The notes under the pieces: model-generated
Databases searched by the model: none
The model's input: only the letters and a program-made list of their open reading frames with translations
Told to the model about the DNA's origin: nothing
Shown: piece after piece, positions 24,948-37,132 of the stretch
Numbering within the stretch: the first letter of the stretch is position 1
Layout: each line of letters opens with the position of its first letter
Position numbers and translations under genes: made by a program
NCBI RefSeq assembly: GCF_029893085.1
Contig: NZ_JARXWI010000007.1
Span: 1-64,000 of the forward strand
Length of the DNA: 64,000 bases
Source of the DNA: Parabacteroides sp. PFB2-10
Lineage (GTDB): Bacteria > Bacteroidota > Bacteroidia > Bacteroidales > Tannerellaceae
Reading direction: 5' to 3'

Positions 24948-25319
24948 TTATTTCACTTCCCCCCGGATGGTCAATATAAAACTTCCCGTCTTTCCATTGC
25001 TGTAAACAGAAATCGTTTTAGTGAAAGGGCCGGGACGGTTTGCCGGGTCGAATGTTATCTTGATTGTTCCTGTTTTGCCTGCTGCGATCGGTTCTTTTGT
25101 CCAATCGGGCGTCGTACATCCGCAAGAAGGGATGACGCGGGTGATCACCAGCGGTTGATCTCCGGTGTTTTTGATTACAAAAGCATGTTCCACTTTTCCA
25201 TCTGCTTCTTTGACTTCTCCGAAGTCGAAATTGGCATTTTCAGTAGAGATGACAGCCTGTGCATTCGCAGCACCTGTTGCCAAAAGAAGAGCCATAAAAA
25301 TAAAAATAATCTGTTTCAT
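24948..25319 (-). CDS. Small exported DUF1573 protein
   Basis: This 123-residue protein is a signal peptide (IIFIFMALLLATGAANA) plus one DUF1573 domain with FVIKNTGDQPLVITRVIPSCGCTTPDW and a C-terminal YSNGKTGSFILTIRGEV strand. It is nearly a stand-alone version of the first domain of its neighbour. The ATG ending at 25319 gives a normal signal peptide; a longer frame adds a basic leader. It is the first gene of the group ending with meaB (30-bp gap to the next). Confidence 0.8.
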   Translation of the reverse strand: MKQIIFIFMALLLATGAANAQAVISTENANFDFGEVKEADGKVEHAFVIKNTGDQPLVITRVIPSCGCTTPDWTKEPIAAGKTGTIKITFDPANRPGPFTKTISVYSNGKTGSFILTIRGEVK

Positions 25320-25508
25320 TTCTTTTTTTATTTTAATATGCGACAAATATATAAATTATTGCGGACAAAATCCGCTTTCATCTGCCGGTAATCATTAGAC
25401 TTTTTACAAACGAAAGCGTTTAATTCCGATATATATATATTTGCTCTATTCTTTGCTAAGCGCCCTCCTTCAATTTTTATTCTCAACTCACAACATCATG
25501 AGAATTTG

Positions 25509-25574
25509 CTGGTCGACCATGCTCGGCCAGTTGGTTCACCATGCTCGACCAGTTGGTCGACCATGCTCGACCAA
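25509..25574. repeat. Three tandem palindromic 22-bp units
   Basis: Three adjoining 22-bp units (25509-25530, 25531-25552, 25553-25574) each follow the plan (C/T)TGGT-CGACCATGCTCG-(G/A)CCA(G/A), with TGGTCG and CGACCA arms around CATG. The array is followed by CAAATTGCCTTGC, which also follows a related single palindrome at 47107-47134. It lies 130 bp before the blaI-like promoter. Confidence 0.75.
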
Positions 25575-25657
25575 CAAATTGCCTTGCGCTGATGGATGCT
25601 GTGGCTTCATGGTTTTCCTGGAAAAAGAGGGCTCTTTTGTTTTATTAACTAAATAAA

Positions 25658-25690
25658 TTAGTTTGCAAACTAAAAGAATTAGTTTATTTG
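25658..25690 (+). promoter_or_regulatory. Promoter and palindromic operator of the blaI-like operon
   Basis: The 16-bp perfect palindrome TTAGTTTGCAAACTAA (25658-25673) covers the TTTG -33 box at 25662-25665. A TATTTG -7 element follows after exactly 19 bases (25685-25690). ATTAGTTT occurs twice, 22 bp apart. BlaI/MecI repressors bind TACA/TGTA dyads as dimers; this dyad differs in bases but is well placed for autoregulation. Confidence 0.65.
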
Positions 25691-25707
25691 CGGAAAACAA
25701 ATGCCTT

Positions 25708-26073
25708 ATGAAACGACTGACAACACGGGAAGAAGAGATTATGGGGTGGTTCTGGGAGAAGGGATCCCTGTTTGTGAAGGAACTGCTTACCTATTATGAG
25801 GAGCCTAAACCTCATTTCAACACATTATCGACCATTGTCCGGGGATTGGAAGAAAAGGGCTTTCTTTCACATCGCGCTTACGGCAATACCTATCAGTATT
25901 TTGCGGTGATATCGGAAGAAGATTACAGCAAAGGCACATTGAAGAATGTGATCGCGAAGTATTTCAATAACTCCTATCTGGGGGTAGTCTCTTCGCTGAT
26001 AAAAGAGGAGGATATCTCGGTGGATGAATTGCGGAAGTTGTTGGATGATGTAGAACAAACCAATAAATCTTGA
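25708..26073 (+). CDS. BlaI/MecI-family repressor
   Basis: This 121-residue protein is a winged-helix repressor: LTTREEEIMGWFWEKGSLFVKELL, then PHFNTLSTIVRGLEEKGFLSHRAYGNTYQYFAVISEEDY, then a dimerisation helix with YLGVVSSLIKEEDISVDELRKLL. In the family, a partner M56 peptidase cleaves or releases the repressor on signal. That partner is encoded next (start 5 bases downstream). The ATG at 25708 lies 18 bases after the -7 box, so the transcript is nearly leaderless. The inducer need not be a beta-lactam. Confidence 0.88.
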   Translation: MKRLTTREEEIMGWFWEKGSLFVKELLTYYEEPKPHFNTLSTIVRGLEEKGFLSHRAYGNTYQYFAVISEEDYSKGTLKNVIAKYFNNSYLGVVSSLIKEEDISVDELRKLLDDVEQTNKS

Positions 26074-26078
26074 TCGTT

Positions 26079-27842
26079 ATGGGTGCTTTTGTGGTATACA
26101 TATTAAAATCGTCCATATGCCTGGCAGGCTTTTATATTTTTTATAAATGGCTGTTGAGTGGTTCGACGTTTCACCGCTTCAATCGTATGGCATTGATGGG
26201 GCTATTATTTATCTCCCTTTTATTACCTTTTGTTACGCTCTCTACGGCAGAGCCGATGGTGGTGCAACAATCCCTTTTCGATATGGAGCAACTTCTGAAT
26301 ATGATGGCTGTTGCGGAGGTAGGCGAAATACCTGCTGTTGTTACTACTACAACGGCTGTTCCTCAATGGATATCTATCGCTTTATGGATCTATCTTTTGG
26401 GTGTTGTGTTTTTTATAGTAAAAATGTTTTGTTCCAATCTGTATATCCTGCTGAAAATAGGTAGAGGGAAGGTGCAAAAGTTGGGAAACGGGATACGGCT
26501 TGTCATTGTTCCCGATACTTGCGCTCCTTTTAGCTGGATGCATTACATTGTGATATCCCGGATTGATTGGGAAGAAAACGGCAGAGAGATTGTTTTACAT
26601 GAGACAGCCCATATCCGCAATTCCCATTTCATGGACTTACTGATTGTGCAACTCTTTGCCCTTTTGCATTGGTTCAACCCGGTGGTGTGGCTTTTTATGC
26701 AAGAGTTGCAGAGTATACATGAATATGAGGCGGACGCCTCTGTTCTTCAAGCGAATATCGATCCTAAGAAATATCAGTTATTGCTTATTAAAAAGACTGT
26801 TGGTAGGCAACGTTTCTTTGCGGTAGCAAATAGTTTTAATCATAGTTCATTAAAAAAAAGAATTGGTATGATGTTAAAGACAAAATCAAACCCTATGGCA
26901 TGTCTAAAGTATTTATATGTATTGCCATTAAGTGTGTTGGCCGTTGTTGCTTTTGCCCGGCCGGAGGTGAGTAGTGAACTGGAGAAAATCTCCGCAGTGA
27001 CGATTGCTGAAACCCTGCCTTTTGCACAGGAAGGAGAGAAAGAGGTGGCGACAGTAGAAATAACTGATAATGTAGTGACGAGAAATACGGCAACGCTGTC
27101 ATTGACTGTTACGCAGGAAGGCGATACGTTGCAGAATAAAGTATTAACATTCAATGTAAAGGGATCAGAAGCCCCCTTGGAAGTGGTGGGAGATGCCTTA
27201 ATGGTAGATACATTGAAGGGCACAGTTGTGGGATTAACTGAGGCAAAAAAAGCAGGGACTACATGGTCATATACGTCTGATACCATAGTGAGAAAAGTAT
27301 ATAATAATAAGCAGGTCGATACCACAACCCCTGACTCTATTGTTGTTATTGGTTATGGAAAAAGAACTGATCAAAAGGCCGATTCCCTGGGGAAGGCAAA
27401 TATATCCGATGTGAAAGTGATCGGAGTAAGGAAACGAACCCAGGTGATGGATCTGACTAAAGGTGGTCCATTGACGATTAATCCTGATATTGATCAGCCG
27501 CTTGTTCTTGTAGATGGCATGATCCGTAAGAACTTGGATGGTATTGATGTGAGCAGTGTCGAGTCTCTGCGTGTGATTAATGCTAAAGAAGCGACGGTAA
27601 TATATGGTCATGCAGGTCGGAATGGTGCTGTTCTGATAGACACAAAAGGTGAAAAACCATTGTTATTGATCGATGGAGAAGAAAATCCGAATGTTACGCT
27701 AAATACAATCGATCCGGATCGGATAGAGTCGATGACTGTACTGAAAGATGCAAGGGCAAAAGAAATGTATGGCATGAAAGGGAATGCTGGAGTTATTCTG
27801 GTTGAGACAAAAGATAAGAAACAAGAAAATGAAGAAGAGTAG
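26079..27842 (+). CDS. BlaR1-type M56 membrane metallopeptidase with plug-like repeats
   Basis: This 587-residue protein has N-terminal membrane helices (residues ~5-25, 33-55, 105-125) and an M56 zinc peptidase domain with HETAH (His174, Glu175, His178) on the cytoplasmic side. A further helix near 280-298 (YLYVLPLSVLAVVAFA) leads to a periplasmic region. There, two repeats resemble the TonB-receptor plug (LVLVDG...IESMTVLKDARAKEMYGMKGNAGVILVETK, and an earlier similar one near 475-530). No penicillin-binding sensor is present. It probably senses an envelope signal and relieves repression by the preceding repressor. Confidence 0.85.
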   Translation: MGAFVVYILKSSICLAGFYIFYKWLLSGSTFHRFNRMALMGLLFISLLLPFVTLSTAEPMVVQQSLFDMEQLLNMMAVAEVGEIPAVVTTTTAVPQWISIALWIYLLGVVFFIVKMFCSNLYILLKIGRGKVQKLGNGIRLVIVPDTCAPFSWMHYIVISRIDWEENGREIVLHETAHIRNSHFMDLLIVQLFALLHWFNPVVWLFMQELQSIHEYEADASVLQANIDPKKYQLLLIKKTVGRQRFFAVANSFNHSSLKKRIGMMLKTKSNPMACLKYLYVLPLSVLAVVAFARPEVSSELEKISAVTIAETLPFAQEGEKEVATVEITDNVVTRNTATLSLTVTQEGDTLQNKVLTFNVKGSEAPLEVVGDALMVDTLKGTVVGLTEAKKAGTTWSYTSDTIVRKVYNNKQVDTTTPDSIVVIGYGKRTDQKADSLGKANISDVKVIGVRKRTQVMDLTKGGPLTINPDIDQPLVLVDGMIRKNLDGIDVSSVESLRVINAKEATVIYGHAGRNGAVLIDTKGEKPLLLIDGEENPNVTLNTIDPDRIESMTVLKDARAKEMYGMKGNAGVILVETKDKKQENEEE

Positions 27843-29085
27843 TGTGTGGTTGACAGTGGCTTGCGCCGCATTGTTGTTATCGTGTAATCCGACTGTTCGA
27901 CAAGAACAGTCGGATTCTATTCCTGTGGCGGCAGCCATGGCGAAGCCGGTGGAGTTGAAAGCCTCGGAGTATTTCACGAAAGTGCGTTATGTACCTTTGG
28001 AAACAACGGATGAATGTGTGCTTGGCAATGGGGTGAAAATTGCGATCTTAGACGATAAGATCGTGGTGACAACGGCGCAGAAACAATGTATGCTGTTTGA
28101 TAAACAAACAGGGCGTTACCTGACGACAGTTGGCCATCACGGGGAAGACCCCGAGGGATACCGCGCTTCGAATGGCTGGGTAAACCAGTTAACAAAGACA
28201 ATCCTGTTGAATAGCTGGCATAACGCCTGGTGTACATACAATGCCGACGGGCAGTTTACGGGGAAGTTCGTCTTGCCTGAAGGGGTATCGGGCGGTGGAT
28301 CGTATGTGCCGCTGGACTCGAAAACAATTGTCGCGCATAATATGGACTTTATGGCCGACGGTATCGAGAGCGTGCAGGTTTTCAGGGAGGATAGTCTATT
28401 GCATTCCATCGTATTGCACGAACAGGACAATAAATTTAACTTAAGCAATGTCGCTTCGATCTCCGTCATGAAAGCTGACAATAAGCGGGAGGTATATGGA
28501 CCCGGCGCCGGTGTGATCCAGATCGAATTTAAAGATTCACCGGGCAATGCCCATGCGTATATTACCGGGTTGCAACGGATGTGGAGGGTCGACGATGAGA
28601 TTTTCCTCAAGAGCGAACATAACGACACGATCTTCCGATTCAATAACTATGCGTTGGAGCCGGCTTATCAGTTGGATCTGGGCGAGTATCACTGGCCATA
28701 CGAAGAGCGTTTCAACACGAGCTACGACCATGCCCTGATGGTTACTCAGATTCTCGATAGCCGCGAATTGATGATTATCCGCCTGGTACATCGTATCTAT
28801 ACGAACGATAAGTGGAAAGCTTATACGGCGATGTATAATAAACGGACAGGCGAATTGCGGATCGGCGAAACGGAAAAAGGAATTATCGATGACCTGACCG
28901 GATGTATGCCGCTTCGTCCGGAAATTGTCTCTCCGGCGGGTGAATATGCCGCGGTCGTGCAGGCTTTCGATCTGGTGAATTGGCTGGAAGAGCATCCGGA
29001 AGAGAAAAATAATTTGCCCAAAGAGATGGCGTATTTATTTGAGGTAGAGGAGGAAGATAACCCTGTTATTGTTTTTTTTGAATAA
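27829..29085 (+). CDS. 6-bladed beta-propeller lipoprotein
   Basis: This 418-residue protein has a lipoprotein signal (VACAALLLSCNP, Cys18) and the N-terminal mark SEYFTKVRYVPLETTDECVLG...IAILDDKIVVTTA...CMLFDKQTGRYLTTVGHHGEDPEGY, typical of the Bacteroidetes 6-bladed propeller lipoproteins (DUF4934-like). Ligand unknown. Its start overlaps the M56 gene by 14 bp, so it is the third gene of the repressor-peptidase operon and may be a surface partner of the sensor. Confidence 0.8.
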   Translation: MKKSSVWLTVACAALLLSCNPTVRQEQSDSIPVAAAMAKPVELKASEYFTKVRYVPLETTDECVLGNGVKIAILDDKIVVTTAQKQCMLFDKQTGRYLTTVGHHGEDPEGYRASNGWVNQLTKTILLNSWHNAWCTYNADGQFTGKFVLPEGVSGGGSYVPLDSKTIVAHNMDFMADGIESVQVFREDSLLHSIVLHEQDNKFNLSNVASISVMKADNKREVYGPGAGVIQIEFKDSPGNAHAYITGLQRMWRVDDEIFLKSEHNDTIFRFNNYALEPAYQLDLGEYHWPYEERFNTSYDHALMVTQILDSRELMIIRLVHRIYTNDKWKAYTAMYNKRTGELRIGETEKGIIDDLTGCMPLRPEIVSPAGEYAAVVQAFDLVNWLEEHPEEKNNLPKEMAYLFEVEEEDNPVIVFFE

Positions 29086-29291
29086 AAAATCATTTTCGGT
29101 CGAACAATTTTGTAACTTATTGGTTATATCAATTGTGCAAATAAAAATCTTTGCATGTGTGTGAAAGATGATGTGCGGATTTAGATTCGGAAGATTTTGG
29201 GATTTGTGTTTTTTCCCTTATTTTCGCATCTGATTAATGTGTGTGTGAAATAGCATTGTATGACCTTTATGACAATTATAAGACTTAGAAA

Positions 29292-32012
29292 ATGACAAGT
29301 AAGACAAACACTTTACTACTAAAAAGACAACTCTATTTAGTGCTTTCGATCTTGCTATGTTCATTTCATTCTATATACGCCAAAGAAGCTAAGGTAAATC
29401 TGGACGAAGAGTATATTCTGATCCTGAACCCGGATGCCGAAACATGCGCATGGAGTGAAATGATGATACCTCCGACAAAGAAAGTGCTGGAAGAGAAATA
29501 CCCGGAATATAAGGTCTATGTGCAGTATATGTATGGCCTGGGTATGAGCGGCATGGACGATGTGGAGGGATTCAAACAGCAACTGTTCAACACCTATTCC
29601 AATCCTCCGAAGTTTCTGCTTCTTTACGAAGCGGATATGTATGGCTTCCTGCGGGAAGACTTGGAGAAATACTGGCCGGAGGTGCCGGTATTGCTGGTGG
29701 CACGCGAAGAATATGTCGGGCCGGCGGAGAATTATCTGTTCCGTAAAAGCATACCGAAGGATGAGCAGCTCCTGTTAGCCGACCTGGTTAACGAGAAGAA
29801 GAACCTGACAGTGGTTTATAATCCGTTTGATATCCCCGGTACGTTGAAGATCATGAAGGAGATGCAACCTCATGTGAATAAGATTTTCTTTATTACGGAT
29901 GATCGTTATATCAGTACCCGCTTGCGTGATGACGTGGCGCGGGAGATCGAAACAAACTATCCGGAGTGGGAACTGGAGAACCTGACGCCCGACAAATTGA
30001 CAACCGATGAGCTGATCCAGGGTTTCTTAGGCATACCGAAAGAGAATGGGATTCTTTATTTCACCTGGTTTAATAATGAGTTGACCGGCAACCTGGACTT
30101 GATTCTTCAGACAAATGCCTACCGTATTTTCAGTTTGTATGTGAATAACCCGATCATCACGGTCAATGATGTGGGATTGAAGGAGAGTGGTATGCTCGGA
30201 GGCAGCTATTCGCGCTTTGAGCAGGTGATGGAGACATCGCTGCAGGCTATCGACGCTATGATCGAAGGCAATCCGAAGCAACGCTTTGTGCAGGTGCCGC
30301 TGCCTATTCCGACATTCAATTACATGGCGATGCAGAATCATGGTATTGCCATATCCGAGGTGCCTGCCAATGCCTATCTCTACCATCGTCCGCTCACCTT
30401 CCTCGAGAAGAATAAAGACCTTATTTTGGGGTTGGCCATTATTATATTTCTGAGTTTTCTGGTTATTCGCATCACCCTTTTCCTGCAGACGCGAAAGATG
30501 CAGAATAAAGAGATCAAACTGTTGCAGAAATATGGCGACCTGTTTACCAATATGCCGATCGGTTACCGACAGGACAGGGTGCTTTTAGACGCGCGCGGCA
30601 ACCCGGTTGATTTTGTAGTAGAAGAGTTGAATCCCGGTATTAAAGAATGGTTCCCCTCTATCGACACCTTTATTGGTCGGAAAGGCAGTGAGGTATTTGA
30701 GGAAGGCAACGAAGATATGCTTGCCATCTACGGGGATCTTTTGTCGAAGAAGAGAGAGAAGGCCGTGCAGCCTTTCCATTATAAGGAGGCTGATCGCTAT
30801 TATAGCATTATTGTATCGCCGGCCAGCGAATACGGATATATGGATCTCTTCTTTGTCGATATGACCGAGTTGCTGAAAACCCAGGAGATGTTGCAAACAG
30901 TGAACGATAAACTCTCCCTGGCATTGGAGATTGCCAATGTGATCCCCTGGAAATGGCATCTGCAGGATAATACCATTGAGAGCGATATCCGTATCATCAT
31001 TGGAAAGTCACAGGATGATCTTGGCATAGAGAAACAAGAAATCATCATACCGGCCGAGGACTATTTGAAAAACATTCATGTGGATGATCGTCCCCGTATC
31101 GAAGCGGCCTGGACCTCTCTGGTAAAAGAGGGTGCTTTGAAGGCCAAGGAGGAATACCGGGTGCGTCGTAAGGATCGGGAAGGATATGATTGGGTTGAAG
31201 GGCAGGCCATTGTGCAGAAGCGCGATGCGAACGGAAACCCGCTGACGATTATGGGTTCTTCTTTGGTGATAACCGAGCGCAAGCATTTCGAAGAAGAATT
31301 GCGTAAGGCAAAAGACAAAGCGGAAGAATCCAATCGCCTGAAGTCCGCCTTCTTAGCCAATATGAGCCACGAGATACGCACGCCGCTGAATGCAATTGTC
31401 GGCTTCTCCCATATATTGGCTAATACAGAAGATACGAAAGAGAGACAGGAATATATCGATATCATTGAAACAAACAACGAACTATTGTTGCAACTCGTGG
31501 GTGATATCCTTGATCTCTCCAAACTGGAAGCCGGCACGGTGGAATTCAAATACGAAGATGTCGACCTGAATGCCCTTTTGGAAGAGAAACAAAAGACCTA
31601 CCAGGGCAAAGCGGAAAAGGGCGTGGAAGTATTGTTCGAAGAGCGCGAACCCTATTGCTTTGTGAATGTAGAGAAGAAGCTCATGGTACAGGTATTGAAC
31701 AATCTGTTAGCCAATGCGGTGAAATTTACCGAGACAGGCAGTATCCGATTCGGCTATAAGATGGAAGAGGGTATGCTGCGTTTCCACGTGACCGATACCG
31801 GATGCGGCATTTCGAAAGAACGCTTGACCGAGGTGTTCCAACGCTTCATCAAATTGGATCACTTTATGCAGGGAGCCGGCCTGGGGCTTTCACTTTGCCA
31901 GATGATTGTGAATACAATGGGTGGCCAGGTAGGCGTGGACTCGGAAGAGGGCGTAGGATCCACCTTCTGGTTTACCTTCCCGTATAAGACACCGATGGAA
32001 GCTGCCGGATAG
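29292..32012 (+). CDS. Sensor histidine kinase with periplasmic ABC-binding-like domain and two PAS domains
   Basis: This 906-residue protein has a signal peptide, a periplasmic domain (about 32-370) resembling ABC substrate-binding sensor domains ([20 protein letters not shown]...), one transmembrane helix near 376-396, PAS-like domains at ~415-520 and ~530-665, and a HisKA/HATPase core. The phospho-acceptor is His693 in [18 protein letters not shown]-box and G-box follow ([27 protein letters not shown]). There is no receiver domain, so a separate response regulator is needed; none is next to it. The ligand is unknown. Confidence 0.9.
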   Translation: MTSKTNTLLLKRQLYLVLSILLCSFHSIYAKEAKVNLDEEYILILNPDAETCAWSEMMIPPTKKVLEEKYPEYKVYVQYMYGLGMSGMDDVEGFKQQLFNTYSNPPKFLLLYEADMYGFLREDLEKYWPEVPVLLVAREEYVGPAENYLFRKSIPKDEQLLLADLVNEKKNLTVVYNPFDIPGTLKIMKEMQPHVNKIFFITDDRYISTRLRDDVAREIETNYPEWELENLTPDKLTTDELIQGFLGIPKENGILYFTWFNNELTGNLDLILQTNAYRIFSLYVNNPIITVNDVGLKESGMLGGSYSRFEQVMETSLQAIDAMIEGNPKQRFVQVPLPIPTFNYMAMQNHGIAISEVPANAYLYHRPLTFLEKNKDLILGLAIIIFLSFLVIRITLFLQTRKMQNKEIKLLQKYGDLFTNMPIGYRQDRVLLDARGNPVDFVVEELNPGIKEWFPSIDTFIGRKGSEVFEEGNEDMLAIYGDLLSKKREKAVQPFHYKEADRYYSIIVSPASEYGYMDLFFVDMTELLKTQEMLQTVNDKLSLALEIANVIPWKWHLQDNTIESDIRIIIGKSQDDLGIEKQEIIIPAEDYLKNIHVDDRPRIEAAWTSLVKEGALKAKEEYRVRRKDREGYDWVEGQAIVQKRDANGNPLTIMGSSLVITERKHFEEELRKAKDKAEESNRLKSAFLANMSHEIRTPLNAIVGFSHILANTEDTKERQEYIDIIETNNELLLQLVGDILDLSKLEAGTVEFKYEDVDLNALLEEKQKTYQGKAEKGVEVLFEEREPYCFVNVEKKLMVQVLNNLLANAVKFTETGSIRFGYKMEEGMLRFHVTDTGCGISKERLTEVFQRFIKLDHFMQGAGLGLSLCQMIVNTMGGQVGVDSEEGVGSTFWFTFPYKTPMEAAG

Positions 32013-32023
32013 GAAGCCGAAAT

Positions 32024-32917
32024 CTAACACTTAATATTCAGTTGCTGCAATACGTTCCGTATCTTTTCGAACGTATCGATGCGCGTAGGAACCAATGGCA
32101 GGCGCAGTTTGTTTTTGATGTATCCCATCATGTGCAGCATACATTTCACGCCCGCCGGGTTGCCGTCGACAAATAACAGGTCGAACAGTTCCGTAAAGCT
32201 GTGGTGAATGGTGCGGGCGCTTGCGTAATCGCCGGCTAAAGAGAGACGCACCATGCGGCTGAATTCCCGTGGGAAAGCGTTTCCGATCACCGAAATAACG
32301 CCTACCGCTCCTAAGGTAACCAAGGGGAAGGTGATACCGTCGTCTCCCGAGATCACATGAAAGTTCTCCGGTTTGTTCTTGATGATATCATCCATCTGGG
32401 TGATATTACCGGATGCCTCCTTAACAGCTACTATATTGTCGAACTCACGAGCCAGGCGCAATGTCGTGGCGGCTGTCATATTCACGCCCGTACGTCCCGG
32501 CACATTGTAAAGCACAATCGGCAAACGAGTGGCCTTGGCAATCACGCTGTAATGCTGGTATATACCCTCCTGGGACGGTTTGTTATAGTAGGGAACTACA
32601 GAAAGGATAGCGTCGATCCCTTCGTAATCATCGTTTTTTAGTTTTTCTACAATGGAACGTGTACAGTTGCCGCCGACTCCCAGTACAATGGGGATACGAC
32701 CACGTACGCGGGTGACTACCAAATTGACAATTTTCTTTTTTTCTTCTTCTGTCAGTGTAGGGGTTTCTGCCGTCGTGCCCAATACGACTAAGTAGTCGGT
32801 ACCGTTCTGTAGTTGATAGTCAACCAGACGACCCAATGCTTCATAATCTACACTGTCATCTTCTTTGAATGGGGTAATCAATGCAACGCCCATCCCTTTT
32901 AAGTTTATATCTGCCAT
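32024..32917 (-). CDS. dapA: 4-hydroxy-tetrahydrodipicolinate synthase
   Basis: This 297-residue aldolase condenses pyruvate with aspartate semialdehyde, the first step of lysine and diaminopimelate synthesis. The Schiff-base lysine is K166 in AVKEASGN, the catalytic tyrosine is Y137 in VLYNVPGRTG, and the GTTAE motif is at 47-51. Length is typical. It reads towards the histidine kinase with an 11-bp gap between stops. A CAAAAATA (TATTTTTG on the coding strand) at 32950-32957 is its likely -7 box. Confidence 0.95.
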   Translation of the reverse strand: MADINLKGMGVALITPFKEDDSVDYEALGRLVDYQLQNGTDYLVVLGTTAETPTLTEEEKKKIVNLVVTRVRGRIPIVLGVGGNCTRSIVEKLKNDDYEGIDAILSVVPYYNKPSQEGIYQHYSVIAKATRLPIVLYNVPGRTGVNMTAATTLRLAREFDNIVAVKEASGNITQMDDIIKNKPENFHVISGDDGITFPLVTLGAVGVISVIGNAFPREFSRMVRLSLAGDYASARTIHHSFTELFDLLFVDGNPAGVKCMLHMMGYIKNKLRLPLVPTRIDTFEKIRNVLQQLNIKC

Positions 32918-33030
32918 AGGGAAAGTCTTCCTTTTGTAGTTTTACTTGACAAAAATAAGCAATAAAGCTGAGTTCTTCACAAAAAGTGCGGGAGATTTTG
33001 GATCAAAGGATCAGTAGGTTCCCAAACCGT

Positions 33031-35205
<2,175 letters not shown>

Positions 35206-35413
35206 TGCCTTTTTCCGAAAAAACTCCTGCGGAAATATCATTTTGTCATTTTGGCAAAAAAACGATTCGGGAGGAATTTTTACGAAAACTCTTCAACCCC
35301 CAAATTTGTTATGTATAAAAAAGGGTTCGTCTATTGTGGTTAAAGCAGTAGATCTCTTTCCTTATTATTGGGTCTCCAGGTAGATCCATTGGTTAATGTA
35401 AAAGAAACGGCCT

Positions 35414-35926
35414 ATGAAAAAGTGTAGATTTATGATGCTATTGGGGTTTGCCCTATTGGTAGGAGGCGCGCAACCCCTGTTTGCACAAAGCAAAAAAGAA
35501 AAGAAAGAGGCCTTGGCCAAAGAGGTAAAAGAGCAGGTGGAAAGCGGTTCGTTTACGATTGAGGTCGACAGGGCGTTGCCTATGTCGGGGCGGGCTGTTC
35601 ATTTGACCTCCTCGTATTCGTTGGAGCTGAAAGACGATTCGGTGCGTTCCTATTTGCCCTATTTCGGAAGAGCGTACAGTGTGCCTTACGGTGGAGGTGA
35701 CGGTTTGCATTTCAGTGCAGAGATGACTGAAAAGGATTTGAAGTACGACAAGAAAGGGAATGCGGAGATTCGGTTTCAGGCAAAAACTTCGGAAGATAAT
35801 TATTCGTTCGATGTGAAGGTGTTTACCAACGGAAACGCCTCGATCCAGGTACGGCCGGTCAACCGCCAGAGTATTTCTTTTAACGGCAATCTGAAACTCG
35901 AAGAGAAAGATACGACCTCTGAATAA
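35414..35926 (+). CDS. DUF4251 family exported protein
   Basis: This 170-residue protein has a signal peptide (FMMLLGFALLVGGAQPLFAQ) and a DUF4251 domain: a lysine-rich helix (KKEKKEALAKEVKEQVESG), then FTIEVDRALPMSGRAVHLTSSYSLELKDDSVRSYLPYFGRAYSVPYGGGDGLHF. The family is Bacteroidetes-specific, exported and of unknown function. It is monocistronic, ending in the hairpin at 35952. Confidence 0.85.
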   Translation: MKKCRFMMLLGFALLVGGAQPLFAQSKKEKKEALAKEVKEQVESGSFTIEVDRALPMSGRAVHLTSSYSLELKDDSVRSYLPYFGRAYSVPYGGGDGLHFSAEMTEKDLKYDKKGNAEIRFQAKTSEDNYSFDVKVFTNGNASIQVRPVNRQSISFNGNLKLEEKDTTSE

Positions 35927-35951
35927 AGAGGTAGTTCTGCTGTCGTGTCAG

Positions 35952-35990
35952 ACAAAAAGCTGTTGCCGTTGGGGGACAGCTTTTTGTTTT
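35952..35990 (+). terminator. Intrinsic terminator after the DUF4251 gene
   Basis: A perfect 12-bp hairpin (35952-35963 with 35976-35987) ends in a T-rich run. Because the arms carry A5 and T5 tracts it may also act on the convergent gene at 35990. Confidence 0.85.
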
Positions 35991-36949
35991 TATAAAGTGT
36001 CTACGATCGCATGCTGGGTATTGAAAAACGCAATTCTCTCCTTCTCGTTTGTGACAGAGATCTGAACAGCGCTCCGCTTCAATGACTTGATCCAACTGCT
36101 TACATTGATGAAAGGGGTTTTTTCAAGGGAAGAGGTGGTCAGGATAATAAATGCGGTGAACATACTGACCTCTATCTTTTCAGTCCACATATACGCATAG
36201 GTAACATCGATATGGGTGTCGGATATGTAGAGTTCAAACTTGTTTCCCGTATCAGGATAGTATCCCAAATCAGCCAATTTGCGCATATTACGGAAAAACA
36301 GATGCAAGTCTTCTTTCAATAAATCCGTCTCTTCTTGTGTTATCAGACCGATATGGCGGAAATAACGGATGTCATCGGTGATGCTGGTGGTGATCAGACT
36401 GTCCCATATATAGTAGGTATAGGACATACTCCTGTACAAACGATAGAATTCCTGTCGGTATTCTATTTGTAAAGGATCCTCTTTGACGCGGCAGAAAGGT
36501 TGGATGTCTCCTAAGTTGTATTTGTATTTCAACAGGTAGAAACGGGCAAGATACTCATAATAGAAATGAAGTGAAGAAGAGATGTTGCTCAATGCGACTC
36601 CTATTTCTGAGTAGGGCTGCTTGGACAACAAGTCCAGAAATTGCCGGTCTTGTTCGATATGCCATGGCTCTTGAAGACCCATTTTTAATTGTTGAGGGTA
36701 ATGCGAGGTCATTTTGGGACCTTCCCCTTTATTTGTCAATTTAAAGATGATGTCGTCGATAGAGATATTCAGCTTGCTGGCTAATAATATGCTTTCATTC
36801 AATGTAAAAGATACTTCTCCGCGCATACGACGATAGGCCGCCGTTTTGTCAATGCAGAGAATATCGGCAATCAGGGTTGCCATTTTCTGTTGCTTAGAGG
36901 TTTTACTTTCGATGGCTTCGAGCAATAGCCTGTTGAAATTGTTTTCCAT
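35990..36949 (-). CDS. Helix-turn-helix regulator-like protein of unknown family
   Basis: This 319-residue protein begins with a probable helix-turn-helix (KMATLIADILCIDKTAAYRRMRGEVSFTLNESILLASKLNISIDDI), in which a lambda-repressor-like layout is visible. The remaining ~240 residues are helical, rich in Tyr and Leu, with no motif I know. Similar proteins occur singly in Bacteroidetes, sometimes near envelope genes, but no role is established. It is divergent from the DUF2975/XRE pair, with a 303-bp gap. Confidence 0.6.
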   Translation of the reverse strand: MENNFNRLLLEAIESKTSKQQKMATLIADILCIDKTAAYRRMRGEVSFTLNESILLASKLNISIDDIIFKLTNKGEGPKMTSHYPQQLKMGLQEPWHIEQDRQFLDLLSKQPYSEIGVALSNISSSLHFYYEYLARFYLLKYKYNLGDIQPFCRVKEDPLQIEYRQEFYRLYRSMSYTYYIWDSLITTSITDDIRYFRHIGLITQEETDLLKEDLHLFFRNMRKLADLGYYPDTGNKFELYISDTHIDVTYAYMWTEKIEVSMFTAFIILTTSSLEKTPFINVSSWIKSLKRSAVQISVTNEKERIAFFNTQHAIVDTL

Positions 36950-37132
36950 TCAATGACTTTCAATTGGAGACGCATGCGAATATATACAATAAAATGATAT
37001 CAACGTAGTAATTTGATGCAAATCTGCTGGGCTTTTCCCGGGTCTGTTTCAAGAAGATGCGTGAAAAACAGAAAAAAGAATGTGTGGAAAGTCGGCTTCC
37101 CAAGCGGATTCTCTTGTTTTTGGGAAAATATT

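Noticed and set aside
25509-25574. CRISPR-like array of 22-bp units
   Set aside because: The units adjoin with no spacers, each is palindromic, and no cas gene is near, so it is not a CRISPR array.
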